Positions 26,159 through 35,407 of a DNA stretch of 64,000 bases are shown in pieces. Each line of letters begins with the position of its first letter. Position 1 is the first letter of the stretch. The notes under the pieces are model-generated. The model ran no database searches. It was given only the letters and a program-made list of their open reading frames with translations, and had not been told where the DNA came from. Source of the DNA: Planosporangium flavigriseum (GTDB taxonomy: Bacteria; Actinomycetota; Actinomycetes; Mycobacteriales; Micromonosporaceae); contig NZ_JAATVW010000020.1 of the NCBI RefSeq assembly GCF_011947225.1, positions 1 to 64,000 of the forward strand, given 5' to 3'. A program made the translations under genes and the position numbers.

Positions 26159-28654
26159 ATGACGCTCATTGACCAGCTGCCGACGAACGCCGACCCCGAC
26201 TCCGTCTTCGAAGCCTTCGCCGGCTGGGCCGCCGACCGGGGCCTCGCTCTCTATCCGCACCAGGAAGAGGCCCTGATCGAGATCGTCTCGGGGGCGAACG
26301 TCATCCTCAACACCCCGACGGGGTCGGGGAAGAGCCTGGTGGCGGCCGGCGCGCACTTCGCGGCGCTCGCCGACGACCGTACGACCTTCTACACCGCCCC
26401 GATCAAGGCCCTGGTGTCGGAGAAGTTCTTCGCCCTGATCGACATGTTCGGCGCGGCGAACGTGGGCATGCTGACCGGCGACGCGAGCGTCAACGAGGAT
26501 GCGCCGATCATCTGCTGTACCGCCGAGATCCTCGCCAACATCGCGCTACGCGACGGCGCCGAGGCCGACGTCGGCCAGGTCGTCATGGACGAGTTCCACT
26601 TCTACGCCGACCCGGACCGGGGCTGGGCCTGGCAGGTGCCGTTGATCGAGCTGCCGCAGGCGCAGTTCATCCTGATGTCGGCGACGCTTGGTGACGTCAG
26701 CTTCTTCGAAAAAGACCTGACCCGCCGGACCGGCCGGCCCACGGCGGTGGTGGCGAACGCCGAGCGCCCCGTGCCGCTGCACTTCACGTACGCCATGACG
26801 CCGCTGCACGAGACCCTCGAAGAGCTGCTGTCCACCCGCCAGGCGCCGGTCTACGTCGTCCACTTCACGCAGGCCGCCGCGCTGGAGCGGGCCCAGGCGC
26901 TGATGAGCGTCAACGTCTGCACCCGCGAGGAGAAGGACGCCATCGCCGCGGCGATCGGGAACTTCCGCTTCACCTCCGGCTTCGGCAAGGTGCTGTCCCG
27001 GCTGGTGCGCCACGGCATCGGCGTCCACCACGCCGGCATGCTGCCCAAGTACCGCCGTCTGGTCGAAACGCTCGCCCAGGCCGGCCTGCTGAAGGTCATC
27101 TGCGGCACCGACACCCTGGGCGTCGGCATCAACGTGCCGATCCGCACCGTCCTGTTCACCGGACTGTCCAAATACGACGGTACGCGGACGCGGCTGCTCC
27201 AGGCCCGCGAGTTCCACCAGATCGCCGGGCGGGCCGGCCGGGCCGGGTACGACACGATCGGCACCGTCGTCGTTCAGGCCCCCGAGCACGTCATCGACAA
27301 CGAGAAGGCCCTGGCGAAGGCCGGTGACGACCCGAAGAAGCGGCGCAAGGTGGTCCGCAAGAAGCCGCCTGAGGGGTCGATCGGCTGGGGCCAGCCGACC
27401 TTCGAGCGTCTGGTCGAGGCCGAACCCGAGCCGCTCAAGTCGAGCTTCGCCGTCAGCCACGCCATGCTGCTCAACGTCATCGGTCGGGTCAACGCCGACG
27501 GTGGCGGCGACGCGTTCAACGCCATGCGGCACCTGCTCGAAGACAATCACGAGGACCGGCCGGCGCAGCGCCGCCACATCCGGCGCGCCATCGCCATCTA
27601 CCGGGCGCTGGTGGCCGCCGGCGTGGTCGAGAATGTCGACGGCGTGATCCGCCTGACCAATGCCCTCCAGTTCGACTTCGCGCTCAACCAGCCCCTGTCG
27701 CCGTTCGCCCTCGCGGCCCTGGAACTGCTCGACCGCGAGTCGCCGTCGTACGCCCTCGACGTGCTGTCCGCCATTGAGTCCACACTGGACAATCCGCGCC
27801 AGGTGCTGTCGGCGCAGCAGCACAAGGCGCGCGGCGAGGCGGTCGCGGCGATGAAGGCCGAGGGCATCGAGTACGAGCAGCGCCTGGAACTGTTGGAGGA
27901 CGTGACCCACCCGAAGCCGCTCGCCGAACTGCTGGAGGCCGCGTACGACATGTACCGCCGCGGCCACCCGTGGGTCGCCGACCACGAGCTGGCGCCCAAG
28001 TCGGTGGTGCGCGACATGTACGAGCGCGCGATGACCTTCACCGAGTACGTCAGCTTCTACGGCCTGACCCGCTCGGAGGGGCTCGTCCTGCGGTACCTCG
28101 CCGACGCGTACAAGGCGCTGCGGCAGACCGTGCCCGGCGAGGCCAAGACCGAGGAGCTCAGCGACCTGGAGGAGTGGCTGGGCGAGCTGGTCCGGCAGGT
28201 CGACTCCAGCCTGATCGACGAGTGGGAGCGGCTGCGTAACCCGACCGACTCTTTGGAAGCAGCCCCCGTCGCCGAGCCGCCCGCGGTGACCCGCAACGTC
28301 CGGGCCTTCCGGGTACTGGTCCGCAATGCGCTGTTCCGCCGGGTCGAGCTGGCCGCGCTGCGCCGCTACGGCGAGCTCGGCGAGCTGGACGCCTCCGACG
28401 GCTGGGACGCTTCGGCGTGGGAGGCCGCGCTGGAGCCGTACTTCGACGAGTACGCCGACATCGGCACTGGTCCAGAGGCGCGTGGTCCGGCGCTGCTCAT
28501 GATCGAAACTGGTCGCGATCGCTGGACGGTACGCCAGATCTTCGACGACCCGGCCGAGGACCACGACTGGGGGATCAGCGCCGAAGTCGATCTGGCGGCG
28601 TCCGACGAGGCCGGCGCGGCGGTGGTACGGGTGACTCACGTCGGGCCGCGGTAG
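26159..28654 (+). CDS. DEAD/DEAH-box RNA helicase with DUF3516 domain (Ski2-like)
   Basis: 831-residue superfamily 2 helicase. Motif I is TPTGSGKS, motif Ia lies around APIKALVSEKFF, motif II is DEFH (VVMDEFHFYADPD), motif III is SATLGD, and motifs V-VI are TDTLGVGINVPI and QIAGRAGRAGYD. The C-terminal third (from about residue 440) matches the DUF3516 extension found on actinobacterial RNA helicases. It probably unwinds RNA during turnover or cold adaptation; no partner is visible nearby. ATG 26159 (MTLIDQLP) is the family start, although the frame is open 41 codons upstream through the duplicated palindrome. Confidence 0.9.
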   Translation: MTLIDQLPTNADPDSVFEAFAGWAADRGLALYPHQEEALIEIVSGANVILNTPTGSGKSLVAAGAHFAALADDRTTFYTAPIKALVSEKFFALIDMFGAANVGMLTGDASVNEDAPIICCTAEILANIALRDGAEADVGQVVMDEFHFYADPDRGWAWQVPLIELPQAQFILMSATLGDVSFFEKDLTRRTGRPTAVVANAERPVPLHFTYAMTPLHETLEELLSTRQAPVYVVHFTQAAALERAQALMSVNVCTREEKDAIAAAIGNFRFTSGFGKVLSRLVRHGIGVHHAGMLPKYRRLVETLAQAGLLKVICGTDTLGVGINVPIRTVLFTGLSKYDGTRTRLLQAREFHQIAGRAGRAGYDTIGTVVVQAPEHVIDNEKALAKAGDDPKKRRKVVRKKPPEGSIGWGQPTFERLVEAEPEPLKSSFAVSHAMLLNVIGRVNADGGGDAFNAMRHLLEDNHEDRPAQRRHIRRAIAIYRALVAAGVVENVDGVIRLTNALQFDFALNQPLSPFALAALELLDRESPSYALDVLSAIESTLDNPRQVLSAQQHKARGEAVAAMKAEGIEYEQRLELLEDVTHPKPLAELLEAAYDMYRRGHPWVADHELAPKSVVRDMYERAMTFTEYVSFYGLTRSEGLVLRYLADAYKALRQTVPGEAKTEELSDLEEWLGELVRQVDSSLIDEWERLRNPTDSLEAAPVAEPPAVTRNVRAFRVLVRNALFRRVELAALRRYGELGELDASDGWDASAWEAALEPYFDEYADIGTGPEARGPALLMIETGRDRWTVRQIFDDPAEDHDWGISAEVDLAASDEAGAAVVRVTHVGPR

Positions 28655-28740
28655 GCGACGGCATCGGCAGCCGACCAGGATCGGCCGCTGGCGGCGATAG
28701 GCTGGCAAATGGATCATCAGCCATCGTCGGGGGAGGAGCG

Positions 28741-29505
28741 ATGCCTGATCGACTGGATGGCACGGTTGCGCTGATCACGGGCGCGTCGAGTGGAATCGGC
28801 GAGGCGACGGCGCTGGCGTTCGCCGAGCAGGGCGCCGCGGTCGCGCTCGCGGCCCGCCGGGCCGACCGGCTGGAAGCGCTCGCCGCCAAGATCCGCGAAG
28901 CCGGCGGGACAGCGGTGACGATCGCCGCCGACGTCACCGACGAACAGCAGGCGAGAGAGGCCGTGAAGCGCACGGCGGCCGAGTTGGGCCGCCTGGACAC
29001 CCTGGTCAACAACGCCGGCGTGATGCTGGTCGGGCCGGTGGTCGACGCTCCGGTCAAGGAGTGGGAGCGCATGGTGCAGGTCAACCTGCTTGGCCTGCTG
29101 TACTGCGCCCACGCGGCCCTGCCGCACCTGTTGGAGGCCGCCGAGAGTCAGCCGCGCCGGGTCGCCGACATGGTCAACATCAGCTCGGTCGCCGGACGGA
29201 CCGCGCGGCGCGGCTTCGGGGTGTACAACGCAACCAAGCACGCCGTCGGGGCGTTCAGTGAGTCGCTTCGCCAGGAGGTGACCGGCCGGCACGTCCGGGT
29301 GTCGCTGGTCGAGCCCGGCGCGGTCGAGACCGAACTGGTCAGCCAGAACCGCCCGGAGATCCAGGAACTGCTGGGCCAGCGGTTCACCGGCGTGGAGCGT
29401 CTGCAGGCGGCCGACATCGCCGACGCCATCAACTACATCGTCACCCGCCCCCGGCGCGTCGCGGTCAACGAGATCCTGATCCGGCCGACGGAGCAGGAGC
29501 CCTGA
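28741..29505 (+). CDS. Short-chain dehydrogenase/reductase
   Basis: 254-residue classical SDR. The cofactor motif is TGASSGIG, with ARRADR after the second strand suggesting NADP(H). NNAGV is present, with a catalytic Ser in ISSVAG and Tyr-x3-Lys in YNATK. ATG 28741 follows GGGGGAGGAG at ideal spacing. The substrate cannot be inferred; the nearest relatives by appearance are YdfG-like oxidoreductases of broad specificity. The stop lies at the beginning of an 18-bp tandem repeat. Confidence 0.9.
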   Translation: MPDRLDGTVALITGASSGIGEATALAFAEQGAAVALAARRADRLEALAAKIREAGGTAVTIAADVTDEQQAREAVKRTAAELGRLDTLVNNAGVMLVGPVVDAPVKEWERMVQVNLLGLLYCAHAALPHLLEAAESQPRRVADMVNISSVAGRTARRGFGVYNATKHAVGAFSESLRQEVTGRHVRVSLVEPGAVETELVSQNRPEIQELLGQRFTGVERLQAADIADAINYIVTRPRRVAVNEILIRPTEQEP

Positions 29506-29552
29506 CTTCGGCGATGCGCCTGACTTCGGCGATGCGCCTGACTTTGGCGATG
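29502..29552 (+). repeat. 18-bp tandem repeat spanning the SDR stop
   Basis: CTGACTTCGGCGATGCGC occurs at 29502-29519 and 29520-29537, with a third, truncated and one-base-changed copy at 29538-29552. The stop TGA (29503-29505) is at the head of the first copy and recurs in frame in the others. Confidence 0.95.
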
Positions 29553-29629
29553 CAATAGCGTCGCTTGCGGAAACGCGGCACTCTGGACGTTGGCGGTGGC
29601 ATCGAGCCGCCCACGACACGGGAGGCTCC

Positions 29630-29875
29630 ATGAACACGGGACGATTGCTGGCCTGGCTCACCGCGCCCCTGGTAGGGGTGGTGGTGCTCGGCATGCTGGC
29701 GGTCTGGCTGTTCAAGGCGCTGCTGGGACTGGCGTTCTACCTCCTGGTCGGCGCCTTGGTGGCCGGCGGCGCGGTCTACCTGTACCGGAAGGCGAAGCGG
29801 GCGGTGGAGCCGGGCAGCCGGAACCGTCGGCGCATCGAGGCGGCGGCCGAGACGTACCGGATGCGCAACCGCTGA
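29630..29875 (+). CDS. Small membrane protein, function unknown
   Basis: 81-residue protein with two closely spaced hydrophobic helices (about residues 8-30 and 32-52) and a basic C-terminal tail (YRKAKRAVEPGSRNRRR). It has a clear GGGAGG before ATG 29630 and gene-like codon use. I do not recognise a named family. It stands alone between the SDR and the copper operon, followed by a tandem repeat and a strong hairpin. Confidence 0.65.
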   Translation: MNTGRLLAWLTAPLVGVVVLGMLAVWLFKALLGLAFYLLVGALVAGGAVYLYRKAKRAVEPGSRNRRRIEAAAETYRMRNR

Positions 29876-29903
29876 CCGTACGCGGGGGTTCGCCTCGCTC
29901 CTC

Positions 29904-29959
29904 ATGATCCTGAAGACATGATCCTGAAGACATGATCCTGAAGACATGATCCTGAAGAC
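29904..29959 (+). repeat. 14-bp tandem repeat, four perfect copies
   Basis: ATGATCCTGAAGAC is repeated exactly four times without gaps. The last copy forms the left foot of the terminator hairpin at 29952-29991, so the terminator arm itself seems to have been duplicated outward. Confidence 0.97.
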
Positions 29960-29991
29960 CTTGTGGTGCCACGACCCCACAAGGTCTTCAG
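29952..29991 (+). terminator. Hairpin terminator ahead of the copper operon
   Basis: Perfect 15-bp arms CTGAAGACCTTGTGG / CCACAAGGTCTTCAG with a 10-base loop. It separates the small membrane protein gene from the CsoR-controlled operon. Confidence 0.8.
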
Positions 29992-30028
29992 CCTCATGGT
30001 TAGCGGTGGGCGGCGTCACGTGGCTGTA

Positions 30029-30048
30029 ATACCCCAGGGGGGTATGCT
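30029..30048 (+). promoter_or_regulatory. CsoR-type operator over the copZ promoter
   Basis: ATACCCC-AGG-GGGGTAT (30029-30045) is the pseudo-palindrome characteristic of CsoR-family copper repressors. A -10-like TATGCT (30043-30048) overlaps its right arm, so a bound repressor would block transcription of copZ and the genes behind it. Confidence 0.8.
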
Positions 30049-30083
30049 AGGTTCGTCGATGAGCCTTCAGCGAGGAGACCACC

Positions 30084-30290
30084 ATGGCGACGACCACCTA
30101 CACCGTTTCCGGCATGACCTGCGGGCACTGCGTCAACGCGGTGACTGAGGAGCTCAGCCAGCTCGACGGTGTGACGGACGTGCGGGTCGACCTCGCCAGC
30201 GGCGCGGTCACCGTCACGAGCGCGGCGCCCCTCGACGACACGGCCGTGGCCGCCGCGGTCGACGAGGCCGGCTATCAGCTGGTGAGCTGA
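30084..30290 (+). CDS. copZ: Copper chaperone, HMA domain
   Basis: 68-residue single HMA domain that carries Cu(I) in the cytosol and hands it to the CopA ATPase. The metal-binding GMTCGHC (Cys13, Cys16) is at the normal place, and the protein has the usual length. ATG 30084 is preceded by GAGGAGA. It is the first gene of an operon with the exported His-rich protein and copA, under the CsoR-type operator at 30029. Confidence 0.93.
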   Translation: MATTTYTVSGMTCGHCVNAVTEELSQLDGVTDVRVDLASGAVTVTSAAPLDDTAVAAAVDEAGYQLVS

Positions 30291-30292
30291 GC

Positions 30293-31174
30293 GTGCAAAC
30301 CCTGGCCAGGCTTGGCGCGTACGCGCTCGGCCTGCTGATCGTGTTCGGCGGCGCGGCGGGGCTCGGCAAGGTGGCCGGGCCCCACGCCACCGCCGCTCCC
30401 AAGGCCGCGCACCCTGCCCACGAAAGCTCCGACGGTGGACACGGAGTTGGATTGCCCGGCGGCCTGCAGACCACCCAGGACGGCTACCGGCTCAAGCCGG
30501 TGACAACCGGCCTCGCCCCCGGCGCCGCCACCGACTTCGCCTTCCAGATCATCGGCCCGGACGGCGCGCCGGTCACCCGCTACACCCCGACCCACGAGCG
30601 CGACCTGCACCTGATCGTCGTGCGCCGCGACCTGTCCGGGTTCCAGCACGTACACCCCACCCTGACCGGGGACGGCACGTGGCGGATTCCGCTGACCGTC
30701 CCGGCGGCCGGCCAGTACCGGGTCTTCACCGACTTCCAGCCCGCGGGCCGGCCGAAGGCGCTGACCCTGGGCGTCGACGTCCCGGCCGCGGGGAACTACG
30801 CGCCGACGGCGCTGCCCGCGCCGGTTCGCACTGCCGCGGTCGACGGCTATACCGTCGAGCTCGCCGGTGACCTGGTCGCCGGCACTGCCAGCAAGGTGAC
30901 GCTCCGGATCAGCCGGGGCGCCCACGCCGTCACCGACCTGCAGCCGTACCTCGGCGCGTACGGGCACCTGGTCGCCCTGCGTGACGGCGACCTGGCCTAC
31001 CTGCACGTCCACCCGGACGGCTCACCCGGCGACGGGCGCACCGCGGCCGGCCCGGACGTGACCTTCTACGCGGAGGTGCCGAGCGGCGGCGCGTACCGGC
31101 TGTACCTGGACTTCCAGCACGCCGGCGCGGTGCACACCGCCGAGTTCACCGCTGTCGCGAAGGAGGCGTCATGA
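30293..31174 (+). CDS. Exported histidine-rich protein of the copper operon
   Basis: 293-residue protein encoded between copZ and copA. An N-terminal hydrophobic helix ([16 protein letters not shown]) acts as a signal or anchor, then a His-rich linker ([18 protein letters not shown]), then two similar beta-rich domains. The first contains [10 protein letters not shown] and FQHVHP, the second [18 protein letters not shown] and YLDFQHAG. The paired His motifs look like surface copper sites, so I infer a role in copper binding outside the membrane. Homologues exist as uncharacterised actinobacterial copper-locus proteins. It starts at GTG 30293, two bases after copZ, and its end overlaps the copA start by four bases (ATGA). 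Confidence 0.8.
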   Translation: MQTLARLGAYALGLLIVFGGAAGLGKVAGPHATAAPKAAHPAHESSDGGHGVGLPGGLQTTQDGYRLKPVTTGLAPGAATDFAFQIIGPDGAPVTRYTPTHERDLHLIVVRRDLSGFQHVHPTLTGDGTWRIPLTVPAAGQYRVFTDFQPAGRPKALTLGVDVPAAGNYAPTALPAPVRTAAVDGYTVELAGDLVAGTASKVTLRISRGAHAVTDLQPYLGAYGHLVALRDGDLAYLHVHPDGSPGDGRTAAGPDVTFYAEVPSGGAYRLYLDFQHAGAVHTAEFTAVAKEAS

Positions 31175-33417
31175 CCGGTCTGCTGCCCAGCGCGGGCAAC
31201 CGGATCGAGCTGAACATCGGCGGCATGACCTGCGCCTCCTGCGCCGCGCGGATCGAGAAGAAGCTCAATCGCATGGACGGCGTGCAGGCCACGGTCAACT
31301 ACGCCACCGAGAAGGCGAAGATCGTGTACGCGGACAGCGTCACCCCCGCCGACCTGATCGCGACCGTGGAGAAGACCGGCTACACCGCGGAGGTTCCGAA
31401 GCCGCCGGCGCAACCGGCTCCGGTCGACGAGCTGGCGTCCCTGCGTACCCGGTTGTGGGTGTCGCTGGTCCTGACGGTCCCGGTGATCGCCCTGTCGATG
31501 GTGCCGGCGTGGCAGTTCACCTACTGGCAGTGGCTGGCGCTGACCCTGGCCGCTCCCGTGGTCGTCTACGGAGGGGCGCCGTTCCACCGGGCGGCCGCGG
31601 TCAACCTGCGGCACGGCGCCGCGACCATGGACACCCTGATCTCGCTGGGCACCCTCGCCGCCTTCGGCTGGTCGCTGTGGGCGCTGTTCTTCGGTACGGC
31701 CGGTACGCCCGGGATGCGACACCCGTTCACGTTCAGCATCGCCCGTACCGACGGTGGCTCGAATCTGTACCTGGAGGCCGCCGCCGGCGTGACGCTGTTC
31801 CTGCTCGCCGGGCGCTACTTCGAGGCCCGGTCCAAGCGGCGGGCCGGCGCGGCCCTGCGGGCCCTGCTCGAACTCGGCGCGAAGGACGTGGCCGTGCTGC
31901 GCAACGGCGCCGAGGTACGCATCCCGATCGAGCAACTCGCCGTCGGTGACCGGTTCGTCGTCCGCCCCGGAGAGAAGATCGCTACCGACGGGGTCGTGGC
32001 GGAGGGCACCTCCGCTGTCGACGCGTCCATGCTCACCGGCGAGTCCGTACCCGTCGAGGTCGCGCCCGGCGACGCCGTCGTCGGTGCCACCGTCAACGCC
32101 GGCGGTCGTCTGGTCGTCCGCGCCACCCGGGTTGGCTCGGACACTTCTCTTGCGCAGATGGCCCGGCTGGTCGAGGACGCCCAGAACGGAAAGGCCGCTG
32201 TCCAGCGGCTGGCCGACCGGATCTCCGCGGTATTCGTACCCGTCGTGATCGCGCTTGCGGTCGGTACCCTCGGCTTCTGGCTCGGGTCCGGCGCCGGACC
32301 GGCTGCGGCGTTCACCGCCGCCGTGGCCGTACTGATCATTGCCTGCCCCTGCGCGCTGGGCCTGGCCACGCCGACCGCGCTGCTGGTCGGCACCGGTCGC
32401 GGGGCCCAGCTCGGCATCCTGATCAAGGGGCCGGAGATGCTGGAGTCCACCCGCCGTGTCGACACCGTCGTGCTCGACAAGACCGGCACCGTGACCACCG
32501 GGAAGATGTCCCTGGTCGACGTCGTACCGGCTGCCGGGCAGGACGCCGACGAGGTGCTCCGTGTCGCCGGTGCCCTGGAGGCCGCGTCCGAACACCCGAT
32601 CGCGAAGGCGATCGCCGAGGCGGCCACCGACCGGCTGGGTGTGTTGCCCGCGGTTTCTGGCTTCGCCAACCTGGAGGGGCTCGGCGTCACGGGCACGGTT
32701 GCCGGCGCTGCCGACGGTGCGCCGGAGGCGGCCGTAGGTCGGCTGCGGTTGCTGGAGGATCGCGGCTTCACCGTGCCATCGGAGTTGCGCGGCGCTGTTG
32801 CGGACGTTGCGGCGGGCGGCCGTACCGCGGTCGTCGCCGGCTGGGACGGCACCGTCCGCGGGGTGCTCGCGGTGGCGGACACGGTCAAGCCGACCAGCCG
32901 GGAGGCGATCCGGCGACTGCGCGAACTCGGGCTGACCCCGATTCTGCTGACCGGCGACAACGCCACGGTGGCCGCCACGGTAGCGGCTTCGGTGGGTATC
33001 GACGAGGTGATCAGTGAAGTCCTGCCGGCCGACAAGGTCGATGTGGTCAAGAGACTGCAGGCCGAGAGGCGGGTCGTCGCGATGGTGGGCGACGGGGTCA
33101 ACGACGCGGCGGCGCTCGCCCAGGCCGACCTGGGGCTGGCGATGGGTACCGGCACGGACGTGGCGATCGAGGCGTCCGACCTGACCCTGGTGCGCGGCGA
33201 CCTCCTGGCCGCCGTCGACGCGATCCGGCTGTCCCGCCGCACGCTGCGCACCATCCAGGGCAACCTGTTCTGGGCGTTCGCCTACAACGTCGCGGCTCTG
33301 CCGTTGGCGGCGGCCGGCCTGCTCAACCCGATGATCGCCGGTGCTGCGATGGCGTTCTCATCGGTGTTCGTGGTCTCCAACAGCCTGCGGCTACGCGGCT
33401 TCCGGCCGGTGACCTGA
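31171..33417 (+). CDS. copA: Cu(I)-exporting P1B-type ATPase
   Basis: 748-residue heavy-metal pump that exports Cu(I) across the membrane. The N-terminal HMA domain has GMTCASC (Cys21, Cys24). Membrane helices are at about 95-215. The actuator domain has TGES. The transport-site CPC is at about residue 392, phosphorylation DKTGT at about 436, the conserved HP in [14 protein letters not shown] at about 640, and final helices to the C-terminus. The Cys-Pro-Cys and the operon with copZ point to Cu(I). It is translationally coupled to the preceding gene (ATGA overlap) and converges on csoR. Confidence 0.95.
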   Translation: MTGLLPSAGNRIELNIGGMTCASCAARIEKKLNRMDGVQATVNYATEKAKIVYADSVTPADLIATVEKTGYTAEVPKPPAQPAPVDELASLRTRLWVSLVLTVPVIALSMVPAWQFTYWQWLALTLAAPVVVYGGAPFHRAAAVNLRHGAATMDTLISLGTLAAFGWSLWALFFGTAGTPGMRHPFTFSIARTDGGSNLYLEAAAGVTLFLLAGRYFEARSKRRAGAALRALLELGAKDVAVLRNGAEVRIPIEQLAVGDRFVVRPGEKIATDGVVAEGTSAVDASMLTGESVPVEVAPGDAVVGATVNAGGRLVVRATRVGSDTSLAQMARLVEDAQNGKAAVQRLADRISAVFVPVVIALAVGTLGFWLGSGAGPAAAFTAAVAVLIIACPCALGLATPTALLVGTGRGAQLGILIKGPEMLESTRRVDTVVLDKTGTVTTGKMSLVDVVPAAGQDADEVLRVAGALEAASEHPIAKAIAEAATDRLGVLPAVSGFANLEGLGVTGTVAGAADGAPEAAVGRLRLLEDRGFTVPSELRGAVADVAAGGRTAVVAGWDGTVRGVLAVADTVKPTSREAIRRLRELGLTPILLTGDNATVAATVAASVGIDEVISEVLPADKVDVVKRLQAERRVVAMVGDGVNDAAALAQADLGLAMGTGTDVAIEASDLTLVRGDLLAAVDAIRLSRRTLRTIQGNLFWAFAYNVAALPLAAAGLLNPMIAGAAMAFSSVFVVSNSLRLRGFRPVT

Positions 33418-33454
33418 GCCGCCGGCGAGCCGGCCCGTACCTGGATCTTGGGAG

Positions 33455-33482
33455 CTTCGTCAGCCTCGCTTCATCAGCCTGC
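33455..33482. repeat. 14-bp tandem repeat at the csoR stop
   Basis: CTTCGTCAGCCTCG (33455-33468) is followed by CTTCATCAGCCTGC (33469-33482). On the minus strand the first unit carries the csoR stop (33460-33462), and the second has the corresponding Met-Lys codons. The neighbouring GCCGGC-GA-GCCGGC hairpin at 33421-33434 may end copA transcription. Confidence 0.85.
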
Positions 33483-33750
33483 CGACGGCGGCCATCATCT
33501 CGTCGGCCATCTCCTGGCTACGGCCCTCTTCCGCGCCGGCGATCATGCAGTGGCGGGCGTGGTCGTCGAGCAGGCCCAGCGCCACCTTGTCCAGCGCGGC
33601 CTGGATCGCGCTGATCTGGGTCAGCACGTCGATGCAGTAGCGGTCCTCTTCGACCATCCGTTCGATGCCGCGGACCTGGCCCTCGATGCGGCGTAGCCGG
33701 CTCAGCAACTGGTCCTTGGTGGCGGTGTAGCCGCGCGTAGGCGAAGTCAC
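33460..33750 (-). CDS. csoR: Copper-sensing repressor, CsoR family
   Basis: 96-residue all-helical repressor that releases DNA when Cu(I) binds. The diagnostic Cys-His-Cys set is present with exact family spacing (Cys39, His64, Cys68; 25 and 4 residues apart). The sequence RLRRIEGQVRGIERMV is the family's helix 1. GTG 33750 is the start and overlaps by four bases (GTGA) the stop of the DedA-PAP2 gene, so it can be translated by coupling. A CsoR-like box at 33767-33781, inside the end of that upstream gene, suggests an internal autoregulated promoter. The matching box ahead of copZ makes the copper operon its target. Confidence 0.93.
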   Translation of the reverse strand: MTSPTRGYTATKDQLLSRLRRIEGQVRGIERMVEEDRYCIDVLTQISAIQAALDKVALGLLDDHARHCMIAGAEEGRSQEMADEMMAAVGRLMKRG

Positions 33751-35204
33751 CCGTCCATGGTAGCGAACCCCCGGGGGGTATCAGTCGGTCCGCGTCGGGG
33801 AGTGTCGCGATCTCGGTGGCGGAGCCGGGCCGGCGGTCCGGCCCGCCGATCCGGACGATCGATACCGCGGCGCAGGTACAGCGCCAGGACGGCGGCCAGC
33901 CACGCGCCGCCGAGGGCGTACCCGCCGAGAACGTCGGTGAGCCAGTGCGCGCCGAGATAGATCCGGGAGGCGCCGACGAGCAGCGCGATGCCGGCCGCCG
34001 CCGTCACCAGCAGGGTGCGGACGCGCCTGCTCCGGCCGGCGAAAAGCACCATAGCCAGCGCGCCCCAGGTCGCCACCGCCTGCGTACTGTGCCCGGAGGG
34101 GAACGCCAGTCCGCTGGCGTGGCTGAGCAGGTCGGTCGCTGGTGGGCGAGGCCGGTGGACGAGCTGCTTGGCAAGCTGGTACAGCACGACGGCACCGAGG
34201 AACGTCACCCACAGGTACCGTGCTTCGCGCAGCCTGCGCTTGCGCAGCAGCACCGCTGTGGCGATCAGCAGCAGCGGAACCAGTACGAAGCTGGAGCCGA
34301 GCCACGTGACGTTGCGCATGATCAGGATGAGCCAGTCCGGCCGGTGCGCGACGACAAAGGCGTGCACGCTCTGGTCCACCTGATTGGTGTCGCCCGTGAG
34401 CACGTCCTGGGTGAGGCCGCCGAACGTCCACGCGCAGAGCCCGGCGAGTACGAGCGTGACGGTCACCGCGAGCCCGTCTGGCGCGGCGGGGTCCAGCCGC
34501 CGACGCGCCCATGCCAACTGCTTGGGGAAGCGGCGCCGGACCCAGACGGCCGGCGGCGTGGCCGCCAAGCGATCACCGGTCGCGTGCAGACGACGGGACT
34601 GCCGCTGCGTGGCCCGCACGAGGACGGACAGCGCGAACGCCAGCGCGACCAGCGCCAACATGGTCAGGCCGACCCGGCTCGCCAGGTGCGCCGCCCGGTG
34701 CCAACTCGCCCCCGCGAGATAGCCGATCAGGACCATCGCGGTCGCCCACACCGCGCCGCCGGCGATGTTGTAGAAGGCGAAGGTCCGGTACGGCATGCGC
34801 GCCATGCCCGCCAGGCCGGGAATCAGGACCCGTAGCGCCGCGGTGAACCGCCCGAAGAACACCGCCTTGCCGCCCCGCTCGGCCAGGTACCGCTCGGCCC
34901 GGTCGAGATGCTTCTGCCGCACGAACCGGCCGAGGGTTCCGTTCAGCACGCGTCGGCCGTACCGGCGTCCGAGCGCGTACCCGATGCTGTCGCCCAGGAT
35001 CGCGCCGGCGATCGCCGCGGCGAGGACAGCGGGGAGGCTGACCCGATGGTTGAAGGCGAGGACTCCACCGAGCAGCACGGCGATCTCGCCGGGAAACGCG
35101 AAGCCGATGAACGCCGACGACTCGAGCAGCGGCAGCGCGAACACGACGGCCAGGGCGGTCCAGCCGTGCAGAGCGAGGACGTACCTGGCGACGGTCTCTG
35201 TCAT
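33747..35204 (-). CDS. DedA-family membrane protein fused to a PAP2 lipid phosphatase
   Basis: 485-residue two-part membrane protein. Residues 1-210 form a DedA (VTT/SNARE-associated) domain, a lipid-scramblase-like transporter class, with FPGEIAVLLGG, GDSIGYALGRRYG and FGRFTAALRVLIPGLAG. Residues 265-455 form a PAP2 phosphatase with all three motifs: KQLVHRPRPP, PSGHS and SRIYLGAHWLTDVLGG. The combination fits an enzyme that dephosphorylates and flips an undecaprenyl or phosphatidate lipid. ATG 35204 has GGAGG seven bases upstream; the frame continues 43 codons further without one. Its final codons overlap the csoR start. Confidence 0.9.
   Translation of the reverse strand: MTETVARYVLALHGWTALAVVFALPLLESSAFIGFAFPGEIAVLLGGVLAFNHRVSLPAVLAAAIAGAILGDSIGYALGRRYGRRVLNGTLGRFVRQKHLDRAERYLAERGGKAVFFGRFTAALRVLIPGLAGMARMPYRTFAFYNIAGGAVWATAMVLIGYLAGASWHRAAHLASRVGLTMLALVALAFALSVLVRATQRQSRRLHATGDRLAATPPAVWVRRRFPKQLAWARRRLDPAAPDGLAVTVTLVLAGLCAWTFGGLTQDVLTGDTNQVDQSVHAFVVAHRPDWLILIMRNVTWLGSSFVLVPLLLIATAVLLRKRRLREARYLWVTFLGAVVLYQLAKQLVHRPRPPATDLLSHASGLAFPSGHSTQAVATWGALAMVLFAGRSRRVRTLLVTAAAGIALLVGASRIYLGAHWLTDVLGGYALGGAWLAAVLALYLRRGIDRPDRRAGPPARLRHRDRDTPRRGPTDTPRGFATMDG
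33767..33781 (-). promoter_or_regulatory. Second CsoR-like operator, inside the DedA-PAP2 3' end
   Basis: On the minus strand the sequence is ATACCCC-CC-GGGGGTT, closely matching the copZ operator (ATACCCC-AGG-GGGGTAT). It lies 17 bases before the csoR start codon and within the coding sequence of the DedA-PAP2 gene, so it could control an internal csoR promoter. Confidence 0.6.
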
Positions 35205-35407
35205 ACAGCTGCCTCCAGCCTGATCATTCCCACTTTTACCCCGTAAACCCCCACGCCATGTAGTAGATGTGGCGGGGAGGTCCGGGGTGCCCACGTGGCC
35301 GGGCTCGGCTGGCGGTGGCAGGCTACAAACCAAGACCTCTCATCGCAGGTCACGAACTCCTGGGCGGACCACCACCAGGCGGGCTGCCAGTCGATAGGGA
35401 GGGCGCG

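Noticed and set aside
26546..28717. 723-codon antisense frame opposite the helicase
   Set aside because: Same reason: composition is typical of antisense GC-rich DNA, and the helicase motifs are complete on the other strand.
30084..33417. Copper locus as a genomic island
   Set aside because: G+C level and codon use look the same as the surroundings, and no integrase, tRNA or direct-repeat boundary is present.
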